Source of the DNA: PHAA01 sp963665865
Lineage (GTDB): Bacteria > Bacillota > Syntrophomonadia > Syntrophomonadales > Syntrophomonadaceae
DNA length: 64,000 bases
Assembly: GCA_963665865.2 (NCBI GenBank)
Contig: CAXXWF010000001.1
Coordinates: forward strand, 2,976,001 to 3,040,000
Direction: 5' to 3'
Shown: piece after piece, positions 1 through 6,632 of the stretch
Layout of the letters: each line of letters opens with the position of its first letter
Numbering within the stretch: position 1 is the first letter of the stretch
Position numbers and translations under genes: made by a program
Notes under the pieces: model-generated
What the model saw: the letters and a program-made list of their open reading frames with translations, nothing else
The model's database searches: none
Told to the model about the DNA's origin: nothing

Positions 1-111
1 TTGTTTTGTTTTGTTTATCTATGCTTTTTAATTTATGTTTTGTTTTGTTTTGTTCATTATTGTTCATCGGTAGTCATAATAAATTATTACATTCAGCCTG
101 TCCACTCTCTG

Positions 112-154
112 GGGATGTTGCTTACCGTACTACCGATGCGGTAAGCGACATCCC
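112..154. repeat. Long imperfect hairpin upstream of the hydrogenase operon
   Basis: Two 16-nt arms (112-127 and 139-154) are reverse complements except at one position, with an 11-nt loop. The arms begin GGGATGTTGC and end in ACATCCC. No T-run follows on either strand, so it is not a classic terminator. It may be a remnant of a mobile or REP-like element, or the end of the gene to the left. The rest of 1-252 is AT-rich and shows no gene I can recognise. Confidence 0.6.
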
Positions 155-252
155 TGTATTATTAATTTGTGGTGACTGGCGTATTACTTCTAGGGCTAAA
201 GATATGTCCATAACCTACTTTTCGGCCTTTAAAGTAATAGGAATCGAGGTTT

Positions 253-282
253 TTGTCAATTATATAATTTAGAGTCTATAAT
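253..282 (+). promoter_or_regulatory. Candidate sigma-A promoter for the hydrogenase operon
   Basis: TTGTCA and TATAAT (277-282) are separated by 18 nt. This would give a leader of about 180 nt before the first hydrogenase gene. A second weaker candidate lies at 301-329 (TTGATA, 17 nt, TATGGT). Chosen by eye from hexamer match and spacing only. Confidence 0.45.
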
Positions 283-349
283 CTAAAATTACTATTGTAA
301 TTGATAAATGATTCACATAGAATTATGGTAGCATACGAGGAGTATATTT

Positions 350-410
350 CTACCCTAAATGCTCTGTTTATATGGGACCATAAGTTGTTTGAATTGGTTC
401 GTAAGGGTAG
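350..410 (+). promoter_or_regulatory. Possible structured leader of the hydrogenase operon
   Basis: CTACCCT (350-356) can pair with AGGGTAG (404-410), enclosing about 47 nt that contain an inner hairpin around TTATATGG and CCATAAG. It lies in the probable 5' leader of the hydrogenase genes. The primary sequence does not match the two leaders further downstream, so this is a weaker candidate. Confidence 0.3.
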
Positions 411-466
411 TTATATATAAATGCTGAACGTTTTTAGATTTTTAAATAGAAAGGAGGGATAAGGAT

Positions 467-910
467 ATGGATTACCAGGAGATTCTCGCTAATTATGCGG
501 ACATGCCCGGCGGGATGATAGAAGCTTTTCATGCTATCCAGGAAAAACTTAATTATTTACCCGAGGAAGCCATCGTTGAAGCTGCTAAAGTTTTCGGCAA
601 GCCAGCTTCACAGGCTTATGGTGTGGCAACATTTTATTCCATGTTCTCAGTTAAGCCTCGGAATAAGAATGTTATCAGGATATGCGAAAGTGCACCCTGT
701 CACGTTGCCGGTGCTGCCGAGGTAGTTGCAGCTCTCGAAAAAGAATTGGGAATAAGCATGGGCAGCAACACCGCCGACGGTCTCTTCACCCTTGAATTCA
801 CTGAATGTGTGGGTCAGTGTCAGGCTACTCCCGTAATAACCATTAACGGTAAACCGTACCTGGATGTTACTCCAGCCAAGATTTCCGGCATTATTGCTGA
901 ATGCAAATAG
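467..910 (+). CDS. hydC: [FeFe]-hydrogenase NuoE-like [2Fe-2S] subunit
   Basis: Thioredoxin-like [2Fe-2S] subunit of 147 aa, related to NuoE and to HydC of multimeric [FeFe] hydrogenases. It passes electrons between the NADH-binding subunit and the catalytic subunit in the cytoplasm. Four cluster cysteines are visible as CESAPC near residue 75 and CVGQC near residue 113. The length matches the short form of the family. An AAGGAGGG ribosome binding site precedes the ATG. It is the first gene of a tight operon with the NuoF-like and catalytic subunits. Confidence 0.93.
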   Translation: MDYQEILANYADMPGGMIEAFHAIQEKLNYLPEEAIVEAAKVFGKPASQAYGVATFYSMFSVKPRNKNVIRICESAPCHVAGAAEVVAALEKELGISMGSNTADGLFTLEFTECVGQCQATPVITINGKPYLDVTPAKISGIIAECK

Positions 911-972
911 GAAATTGGAATGTTCTAAATTAGAAACAAGTACCTGATTTATCAGGAAAGGAGGACATAGAA

Positions 973-2196
973 ATGGCCGAGGAAATGCGCATTGTACTGC
1001 GTAATTACGGGAAAATTGATCCACTTAAAATAGACGATTATATTGCTGTGGGTGGTTACAATTCACTTAACAAAGCCCGCAGTATGAGCAACCCAGACCT
1101 AATTAATGAAGTAAAAGCATCCAATCTCAGAGGCCGTGGTGGAGCTGGCTTCAACTGCGGAATGAAATGGAATTTTGCTTATCAGGCTCAAGCCGACCAG
1201 AAATATGTTATATGTAATGCTGATGAAGGTGAACCCGGTACCTATAAAGACCGGCTGATCATGGAAAATGACCCCCATACCCTCCTGGAAGGTATGGCAA
1301 TCTGCGCCTATGCAATCGGTGCTACCCAAGGCTTTATTTACTGCAGAGGTGAATATCCTTCAGTAGCTAAAACCTTAAAGACTGCCATAGCTCAGGCCAA
1401 GGAAAAAGGAGTCCTGGGAGATTTTTCGATTGAGGTTCGTCTGGGAGCAGGAGCTTATGTATGCGGTGAAGAAACAGCCCTTATTGAATCAATCGAGGGT
1501 AAACGGGGTGAACCCCGCATCAAACCACCCTTCCCGCCAGTCATAGGCCTCTGGGGCAAACCCACTATCGTTAATAATGTTGAAACTTTCGCCAACATAC
1601 CGGTAATCGTTGAAAAGGGTTCCGCATGGTATGCCGCGATTGGCACACCATCCTATCCAGGAACCAAAGTCGTTACCTTAACTGGCGATGTTGCCAACAA
1701 AACCTTCTTTGAAGTGCCTACCAGCACTACTATCAGAGAAGTTATCTTCCAATTCGGCGGCGGAATTGCTGGTGGCAAAGCATTCAAAGCTGTGCAAATC
1801 GGAGGCACCTCCGGTGCATTTATCCCTGCTGCCAACCTGGATACACCCATTGGCTTTGATGCAATGACAGCCATTGGCGCAGCTCTAGGATCCGGCGCGG
1901 TATTTGTTCTCGATGAAAGTCGCGACCTGATAGATGTAACTGCTCGGATCGCCAAATTCTTTGCCCATGAATCTTGTGGTAAGTGCGCCCCTTGTAGAGA
2001 AGGGACTATGCGCGTTCATGACTTAATGGATAAAATCAATGCAGGCAAAGGTGTATCAGCCGATATAGCTCTGCTAAACAAGGTGGGTCGGGTAATGTCC
2101 TATTCCTGTCTATGTGGTCTGGGACAAGCTGCTCCTTCACCGGTTTTGAGTACCATCGAACATTTTTCCGCCGACTATAACGCCAAGTTGATGTAG
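973..2196 (+). CDS. hydB: [FeFe]-hydrogenase NuoF-like NADH/FMN subunit
   Basis: NADH-binding flavoprotein subunit (407 aa) like NuoF/HydB. The Gly-rich LRGRGGAGFNCG near residue 50 and the acidic NADEGEPGTYKDR segment are the FMN/NADH sites; ESCGKCAPCREGT near residue 334 supplies three of the four [4Fe-4S] ligands and CLCGLGQ near 380 the fourth. It lacks the N-terminal thioredoxin-like and C-terminal ferredoxin extensions of the roughly 600-aa HydB proteins of bifurcating enzymes. This short form resembles the NADH-type trimeric hydrogenase described in syntrophs. Start chosen from GAAAGGAGG before ATG. Confidence 0.93.
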   Translation: MAEEMRIVLRNYGKIDPLKIDDYIAVGGYNSLNKARSMSNPDLINEVKASNLRGRGGAGFNCGMKWNFAYQAQADQKYVICNADEGEPGTYKDRLIMENDPHTLLEGMAICAYAIGATQGFIYCRGEYPSVAKTLKTAIAQAKEKGVLGDFSIEVRLGAGAYVCGEETALIESIEGKRGEPRIKPPFPPVIGLWGKPTIVNNVETFANIPVIVEKGSAWYAAIGTPSYPGTKVVTLTGDVANKTFFEVPTSTTIREVIFQFGGGIAGGKAFKAVQIGGTSGAFIPAANLDTPIGFDAMTAIGAALGSGAVFVLDESRDLIDVTARIAKFFAHESCGKCAPCREGTMRVHDLMDKINAGKGVSADIALLNKVGRVMSYSCLCGLGQAAPSPVLSTIEHFSADYNAKLM

Positions 2197-2220
2197 GAAA
2201 GAGCAAAAGGAGTGAAAAAA

Positions 2221-3945
2221 ATGGCTAACGTAACTATTGACGGAATCAAAATTTCCGTTCCTGATGGCTCAACTATCCTACAGGCAGCTAAAGAAGTCGG
2301 CATAAATATTCCTACACTATGCTATCACCCTGACCAAGCGGTAAAAGCTAACTGTAGGGTATGCGTATGTGAAGTCGAAGGTAATAGACTTCTGCAAGCA
2401 GCCTGTTCGCAACCAGTCTTTGAAGGAATGGTAATTAAAACTAGAACGCCCAAAGTCATCGAAGCTCGGAAAACTATCTTAGAGCTTATTTTATCCCATC
2501 ATCCCCAGGATTGTCTCAATTGTATTCGCAATGAAAACTGCGAATTGCAGAGCCTGGCAGCAGAATACGTAATCCGGGACAACCCGTTTGAAGTTAAGGT
2601 TAGAGGATTCGCTAAAGACTTTTCAACCCCTGCCCTGTTCCGGGACCAAGACAAATGTATCTTGTGCCGCCGTTGTATCGAAGCCTGCAGTGTAATCCAG
2701 ACTGTTGATGCTCTGGGCATCGAAGGTCGCGGCAGTCATGCCATGGCAGTCCCCACCCTGGGCAAAGACCTGATTGACAGTCCTTGTATCATGTGCGGAC
2801 AGTGCATTCATGCTTGTCCAGTAGGAGCCATTGGTGAAGTCGAATATATCGACAAATTGCTGGCTGCTATTGCTGATCCTGATACCGTAGTTGTCACCCA
2901 GATCGCTCCCGCGGTCCGTCTGGCCTTAGGTGAAGAGATTGGCATGAACACCGGCGATCTGCCCATGGAAGTTTTTGTGGCTGGCCTGAAACAAATAGGT
3001 TTCGACCATGTACTCCATACCAACTTCACTGCTGACCTGACTATTTTAGAAGAAGGTAATGAACTCCTGAGCCGGGTTAAAAATGGAGGCACCCTCCCCA
3101 TGTTTACCTCTTGCAGCCCTGGTTGGATTAACTTCTGTGAAACTTTCTATCCTGACCTGCTGGACAATCTTTCTACCTGTAAATCACCCCAGCAGATGTT
3201 CGGAGCCCTGGTTAAGACTTACTGGGCAGACAAGATGAACATCCCCGCGAAGAAAATCTTCTCGGTATCTATCATGCCCTGCGTAGCTAAGAAATTTGAA
3301 GCTGCTCGTCCCGAAATGAACTCCAGTGGATTCCAGGATGTTGATATCGTTCTAACTACGCGTGAAATAGGCCGTCTGTTCCGCATGAGCGGTATTGACT
3401 TCAAGAAATTACCTCCCGCTCCCTTCTCCCCCTGGATGGGCGAATATACCGGCGCTGCCGTAATATTCGGAGCCACCGGTGGTGTTATGGAAGCAGCCCT
3501 GCGTACTGTTTACGAAGTAGTAATGGAAGAAACTTTAGGCGATGTGAACTTTACCGTAGCCCGCGGCTTTGAAGGTATTAAAGAAGCCGAAGTTGACCTC
3601 AATGGACTGGTGGTAAAGGTAGCTATTGCTCACGGACTAGGCCATGCGAGAATACTAATGGATCAGGTTCGGGCTGGCGTTTCCCCATATCACTTCATTG
3701 AAATCATGGCTTGCCCCGGAGGCTGCATCGGCGGCGGCGGACAGCCGATAACCAAAGCTAATGCCAAACGTATAGAACGCATTGAAGCAATCTATATTGA
3801 AGATGCGTCACTGGACGTAAGGAAGTCCCATTTGAATACTGAAGTTAACAAGCTTTATGAAGATTTCCTGCATGAACCACTGGGACATAAATCCCATGAG
3901 TTGCTGCATACTCATTACCACGATAAGCATAAAAAATTCTTGTAA
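2221..3945 (+). CDS. hydA: [FeFe]-hydrogenase catalytic subunit
   Basis: Catalytic H-cluster subunit (574 aa) making or oxidising H2. Order of domains: N-terminal [2Fe-2S] ferredoxin domain (about 1-77), His/Cys-ligated [4Fe-4S] domain with HHPQDCLNC (78-117), two [4Fe-4S] clusters (140-215), H-cluster domain with TSCSPGW (about 297), MPCVAKKFE (about 351) and ACPGGCIGGGGQP (about 497), then the C-terminal small-subunit-like tail. The first motif has Ser where the textbook TSCCPxW has a second Cys. The ATG at 2221 follows AAAGGAG; an in-frame GTG nine bases earlier is less well placed. Confidence 0.95.
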   Translation: MANVTIDGIKISVPDGSTILQAAKEVGINIPTLCYHPDQAVKANCRVCVCEVEGNRLLQAACSQPVFEGMVIKTRTPKVIEARKTILELILSHHPQDCLNCIRNENCELQSLAAEYVIRDNPFEVKVRGFAKDFSTPALFRDQDKCILCRRCIEACSVIQTVDALGIEGRGSHAMAVPTLGKDLIDSPCIMCGQCIHACPVGAIGEVEYIDKLLAAIADPDTVVVTQIAPAVRLALGEEIGMNTGDLPMEVFVAGLKQIGFDHVLHTNFTADLTILEEGNELLSRVKNGGTLPMFTSCSPGWINFCETFYPDLLDNLSTCKSPQQMFGALVKTYWADKMNIPAKKIFSVSIMPCVAKKFEAARPEMNSSGFQDVDIVLTTREIGRLFRMSGIDFKKLPPAPFSPWMGEYTGAAVIFGATGGVMEAALRTVYEVVMEETLGDVNFTVARGFEGIKEAEVDLNGLVVKVAIAHGLGHARILMDQVRAGVSPYHFIEIMACPGGCIGGGGQPITKANAKRIERIEAIYIEDASLDVRKSHLNTEVNKLYEDFLHEPLGHKSHELLHTHYHDKHKKFL

Positions 3946-3979
3946 GTCGTATAATTAAGGTATACTATGCTTACAAAGT

Positions 3980-4138
3980 GTTTGATAAAAGGTTCATAAG
4001 AACTGCTTATCAAGCGCCCAATAACTAAATTGCTTAAAACCCTGATAGCAAGGTCGTTGCTGAGTTAAAGGGGTCATCATATTAGCAATATGTTTGACCG
4101 CTTACTCTGTGTTTTATCAGGGTAAGCGGCTTTATTTT
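3980..4138 (+). promoter_or_regulatory. Leader RNA A: riboswitch-like attenuator before the TM1266-type gene
   Basis: A core at 4041-4074 reads CCTGATA, a small hairpin (GCAA-GGTCG-TTGC), then GAGTTAAAGGGGT. ACCCTGATA (4039-4047) can pair with TATCAGGGT (4115-4123), a 9-bp long-range stem overlapping the terminator at 4098-4138. GGTCA and TGACC with CATATT/AATATG form an inner hairpin. Upstream, TTGATAA and TTATCAA (3980-4013) form another. The core recurs before hydG. This mutually exclusive architecture is typical of regulated attenuators; I do not recognise the class. Confidence 0.5.
4098..4138 (+). terminator. Rho-independent terminator of leader A
   Basis: CCGCTTAC (4098-4105) pairs perfectly with GTAAGCGG (4122-4129), followed by CTTTATTTT. 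It ends before the ribosome binding site of the TM1266-type gene, so it could terminate read-through from hydA or be regulated. Confidence 0.65.
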
Positions 4139-4154
4139 AAGGGAGGTTGCCAAA

Positions 4155-4403
4155 ATGACTGCAAATCGTTTGGGCGTAATTGGGATTGTGATCGAAGATC
4201 GTCAGGTAGTCGCACAAGTAAACCAGGTTTTAAGCGAACATGGAGAAATGATTATTGGACGAATGGGGCTTCCCCATCAAACCAGAGACATCTCTGTAAT
4301 ATCCCTGATTGTCGATGGGACCACTGACCAAGTCGGTTCCCTGACCGGTAAACTAGGTAATATTGCTCATGTAACGGTAAAAAGCGCTCTGACCAAGATC
4401 TGA
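4155..4403 (+). CDS. TM1266-type putative iron-only hydrogenase system regulator
   Basis: Small protein of 82 aa, matching the family named after T. maritima TM1266 (ACT-like fold), usually encoded beside [FeFe]-hydrogenase maturation genes. Typical features are the N-terminal RLGVIGIVIEDR strand, GEMIIGRMGLPHQ in the middle and VISLIVDGTTDQVGSLTGKLG near the end. Its biochemical role is not settled; a regulatory or ligand-sensing function is the family assumption. An AAGGGAGG site precedes the ATG. It sits between two related leader RNAs, in keeping with a control role for maturation genes. Confidence 0.85.
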   Translation: MTANRLGVIGIVIEDRQVVAQVNQVLSEHGEMIIGRMGLPHQTRDISVISLIVDGTTDQVGSLTGKLGNIAHVTVKSALTKI

Positions 4404-4467
4404 GACGAAGAACTCAGTCAGCTTGAAGAAAGGTACCATAAACTGATCTCCCGGCTGCCAACAACTA

Positions 4468-4597
4468 GTACCCTGATAATACTAACAGGGTACCACATAT
4501 AACTTTCCTGATAATAAGGTTTATTACTAAGTTAGAGGGGTAAGGAATGAGTCTTTTTGACTTACTAAGCTTACCCATCGAGGTAAGCTTTTCTTTT
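4468..4597 (+). promoter_or_regulatory. Leader RNA B: riboswitch-like attenuator before hydG
   Basis: The core at 4507-4541 reads CCTGATA, a hairpin (AATAA-GGT-TTATT), then AAGTTAGAGGGGT. It matches leader A almost base for base outside the hairpin arms, which differ but stay paired. A perfect 8-bp hairpin (4468-4475 with 4486-4493) precedes it. GGGTAAG just after the core can pair with CTTACCC, which would block the terminator at 4567-4597. This lies in the 391-nt gap before hydG; the remainder of the gap holds a dispersed inverted repeat. Confidence 0.5.
4567..4597 (+). terminator. Rho-independent terminator of leader B
   Basis: AAGCTTACC (4567-4575) pairs perfectly with GGTAAGCTT (4582-4590), loop CATCGA, followed by TTCTTTT. 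It lies about 200 nt upstream of the hydG start, between the conserved core and the gene. Confidence 0.8.
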
Positions 4598-4628
4598 GGG
4601 CTCAAACGGGCAGATAATTGGGGACAGC

Positions 4629-4687
4629 GGGGACAGGTCCCTTGTCCCACCCCGTAATATCAAAAGTGGGACGAGGGACCTGTCCCC
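4629..4687. repeat. Dispersed GGGGACAGGTCC inverted repeat, copy 1
   Basis: Two 22-nt arms (4629-4650 and 4666-4687) with one mismatch around a 15-nt AT-rich loop. Both contain GGGGACAGGTCC followed by a TTGTCCC-like sequence. Related elements occur at 6247-6323 and 44124-44156, with looser matches near 35858 and 42329. It sits in the leader of hydG, downstream of the attenuator. Confidence 0.8.
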
Positions 4688-4794
4688 TGTTACTTGGGGA
4701 CGTTTCATTCAAACGGGCGGGTAATTGGAATATTAGCAGGTGCGAATGTGGTTGTGCCATGGGTGTCAAACCTAATTATGAAAGGGGTAAAAAT

Positions 4795-6222
4795 ATGTAT
4801 AATGCAAAATCTATGGACGCAAATGAATTTATTGATGATGGAGAGATATTAGCATCAATTGACGAGGCAAAAAATCTTGCTAAAGATGAGGGGGAAATTG
4901 ACAGAATTTTGGCCAAGGCAAGAGAATATAAGGGCCTTTCACACCGAGAAGCAGCTGTTCTGCTTGAGGTTGACAGTGATGAAACCCTTGAAAAGATGTA
5001 TAAAATTGCCAAAGAGGTCAAGGAAGAGATATACGGCACTAGAATCGTTATGTTTGCGCCTTTATATTTATCAAACTATTGCGTAAATAACTGCCAATAC
5101 TGCGGTTATAAGTGCGCCAACAAAATCGGCAGACACCAACTTACCCAGGATGAATTACGCGAGGAAGTTAGGGCATTGGAGGCCATGGGGCACAAAAGGC
5201 TTCTCCTCGAAGCAGGTGAAGATGATAAAAATTGTCCAATCGAATATATCCTGGAATGTGTAAAGACAATCTATGATGAGCAATTTGAAAACGGTGCAAT
5301 CCGCAGAGTGAATGTGGATATTGCCGCCACAACCGCAGAAAATTATAAAAAACTAAAGGATGCCCAAATTGGCACCTATATCTTATTCCAGGAAACCTAC
5401 CACAAAACCACCTATCTTAAGCTGCACAAGGGGCCCAAGCAAAACTACGAGTGGCATACCGAAGCTATGGACCGGGCTATGCAGGGTGGTGGAATTGATG
5501 ACGTTGGGATTGGACCTCTTTATGGCTTATATGATTACCACTATGAAACAGTAGCAGTTTTAATGCATGCTGAGCATATGGAGTCGGTCAGCGGGGTTGG
5601 CCCACATACGATTTCTTTCCCGCGGCTTCTGCCGGCTGAAGGTGTTGACTATAACGATTTTCCGTATTTGGTATCAGACAGAGATCTGAAAAAAATAGTA
5701 GCCGTTATTCGTCTGGCAGTTCCATACACTGGAATGATTCTTTCAACGAGAGAAACTGCTGAGTTCCGCAACGAGCTTTTGGAGGTTGGCATTTCCCAGA
5801 TGAGTGCGGGATCATGTGTTGGTGTTGGCGGATATGCCGAAAGAAGCAAAGTAGATGAAAGCGGACTCGATGAAAAACCACAATTCGATCTTGCCGATCA
5901 TAGAAAACCGATGGACGTAATTAAAGGACTTGTAAAAGACGGCTATGTTCCAAGTTATTGCACCGCCTGTTACCGTGAAGGAAGAACCGGAGATCGGTTT
6001 ATGCCATTTGCGAAATCGGGGCAAATAGGGAATTTCTGTTTGCCCAATGCCTTGCTGACATTTGAGGAGTATTTAAGAGACTACGCTGATGACGAGTTAA
6101 TAGACATGGGACAGAAAATGATCGATGAGGAAATCCAAAACATTCCTAATGAAAAACGAAGAATAAAAGCGATAGATTATCTGAGCCGTATCCGTGATGG
6201 AGAAAGAGATTTGAGATTTTAG
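4795..6222 (+). CDS. hydG: HydG, tyrosine lyase for H-cluster assembly
   Basis: Radical-SAM enzyme (475 aa) that cleaves tyrosine to supply CO and CN ligands for the H-cluster. The radical-SAM motif CVNNCQYC (CX3CX2C) lies near residue 95. The C-terminal auxiliary-cluster motif CTACYREGRTG with a third Cys after 22 residues (CX2CX22C) near residue 390 is specific to HydG and separates it from ThiH. The start at 4795 (MYNAKSMDANEF) follows AAAGGGG; the longer open frame back to 4618 runs through the inverted repeat and is not coding. Confidence 0.95.
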   Translation: MYNAKSMDANEFIDDGEILASIDEAKNLAKDEGEIDRILAKAREYKGLSHREAAVLLEVDSDETLEKMYKIAKEVKEEIYGTRIVMFAPLYLSNYCVNNCQYCGYKCANKIGRHQLTQDELREEVRALEAMGHKRLLLEAGEDDKNCPIEYILECVKTIYDEQFENGAIRRVNVDIAATTAENYKKLKDAQIGTYILFQETYHKTTYLKLHKGPKQNYEWHTEAMDRAMQGGGIDDVGIGPLYGLYDYHYETVAVLMHAEHMESVSGVGPHTISFPRLLPAEGVDYNDFPYLVSDRDLKKIVAVIRLAVPYTGMILSTRETAEFRNELLEVGISQMSAGSCVGVGGYAERSKVDESGLDEKPQFDLADHRKPMDVIKGLVKDGYVPSYCTACYREGRTGDRFMPFAKSGQIGNFCLPNALLTFEEYLRDYADDELIDMGQKMIDEEIQNIPNEKRRIKAIDYLSRIRDGERDLRF

Positions 6223-6246
6223 AGATAATTGAAAAAATCAAAGAAA

Positions 6247-6323
6247 CAGGGACACGGGGACAGGTCCGTTGTCCCCGAGCTAAGGGGCCCCTGTGGGACA
6301 ACGGACCTGTCCCCGTGTCCCTG
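6247..6323. repeat. Dispersed GGGGACAGGTCC inverted repeat, copy 2 (perfect 29-bp arms)
   Basis: Arms 6247-6275 and 6295-6323 are perfect reverse complements of 29 nt with a 19-nt loop. The core GGGGACAGGTCC is shared with copy 1. It lies between hydG and the small unknown gene, only 37 nt before the next start codon, so a transcript would carry a very stable hairpin between hydG and the genes behind it. Confidence 0.9.
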
Positions 6324-6359
6324 CTGGAGAGTGAGACTTAGTCTTTCAGGAGGTTGAAG

Positions 6360-6632
6360 ATGGATCTATTGCCATATATTTACAATTGCTGTTATAATAA
6401 GCAAGCGTTTATAAGGCTCTTTCATGAGGCCTTACTGGCTCAATATCCCGGTCTTCAACTGCGCTGGATGAATATCTATGGCAAGAGATGGTCCCATCTT
6501 TATGGAGATTATGACATTGTGCCCCTTAAGCCTTTGAAAGTTCAACTAAACAACAACTATGGAATCTGTATAGATAACCCCGAAATAATCGCCATATTGA
6601 AGGAGTTTTTTCGCTATGCAGCCAAAGACTGA
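6360..6632 (+). CDS. Small protein of unknown function in the hydrogenase maturation cluster
   Basis: Protein of 90 aa that I do not recognise. It is rich in aromatic residues and Leu, has a CC pair near residue 10 (YNCCYNKQAF), and a RWSHLYGDYDIVPLKPLKVQ stretch in the middle. No signal peptide, membrane segment or metal motif other than the two adjacent Cys is evident. AGGAGG precedes the ATG by six bases, and the 3' end overlaps the aspartase-like gene by 17 nt, so it is probably translated with it. Function in H-cluster maturation is only suggested by position. Confidence 0.75.
   Translation: MDLLPYIYNCCYNKQAFIRLFHEALLAQYPGLQLRWMNIYGKRWSHLYGDYDIVPLKPLKVQLNNNYGICIDNPEIIAILKEFFRYAAKD

Noticed and set aside
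6..272. Open frame of 88 codons at the left edge
   Set aside because: Low-complexity T/G-rich start, runs through a 16-bp hairpin, no ribosome binding site and no protein-like pattern.
3980..4138. Leader A as a SAM-I, TPP or T-box element
   Set aside because: A few words (CTTATCAAG, CCTGAT) recall these classes, but the diagnostic cores (SAM-I GGC-AACC region, TPP CTGAGA, T-box GGTGGNACCGCG) are absent.
4618..4794. Upstream extension of the HydG frame
   Set aside because: It reads through the inverted repeat at 4629-4687; the conserved HydG start and AAAGGGG site are at 4795.
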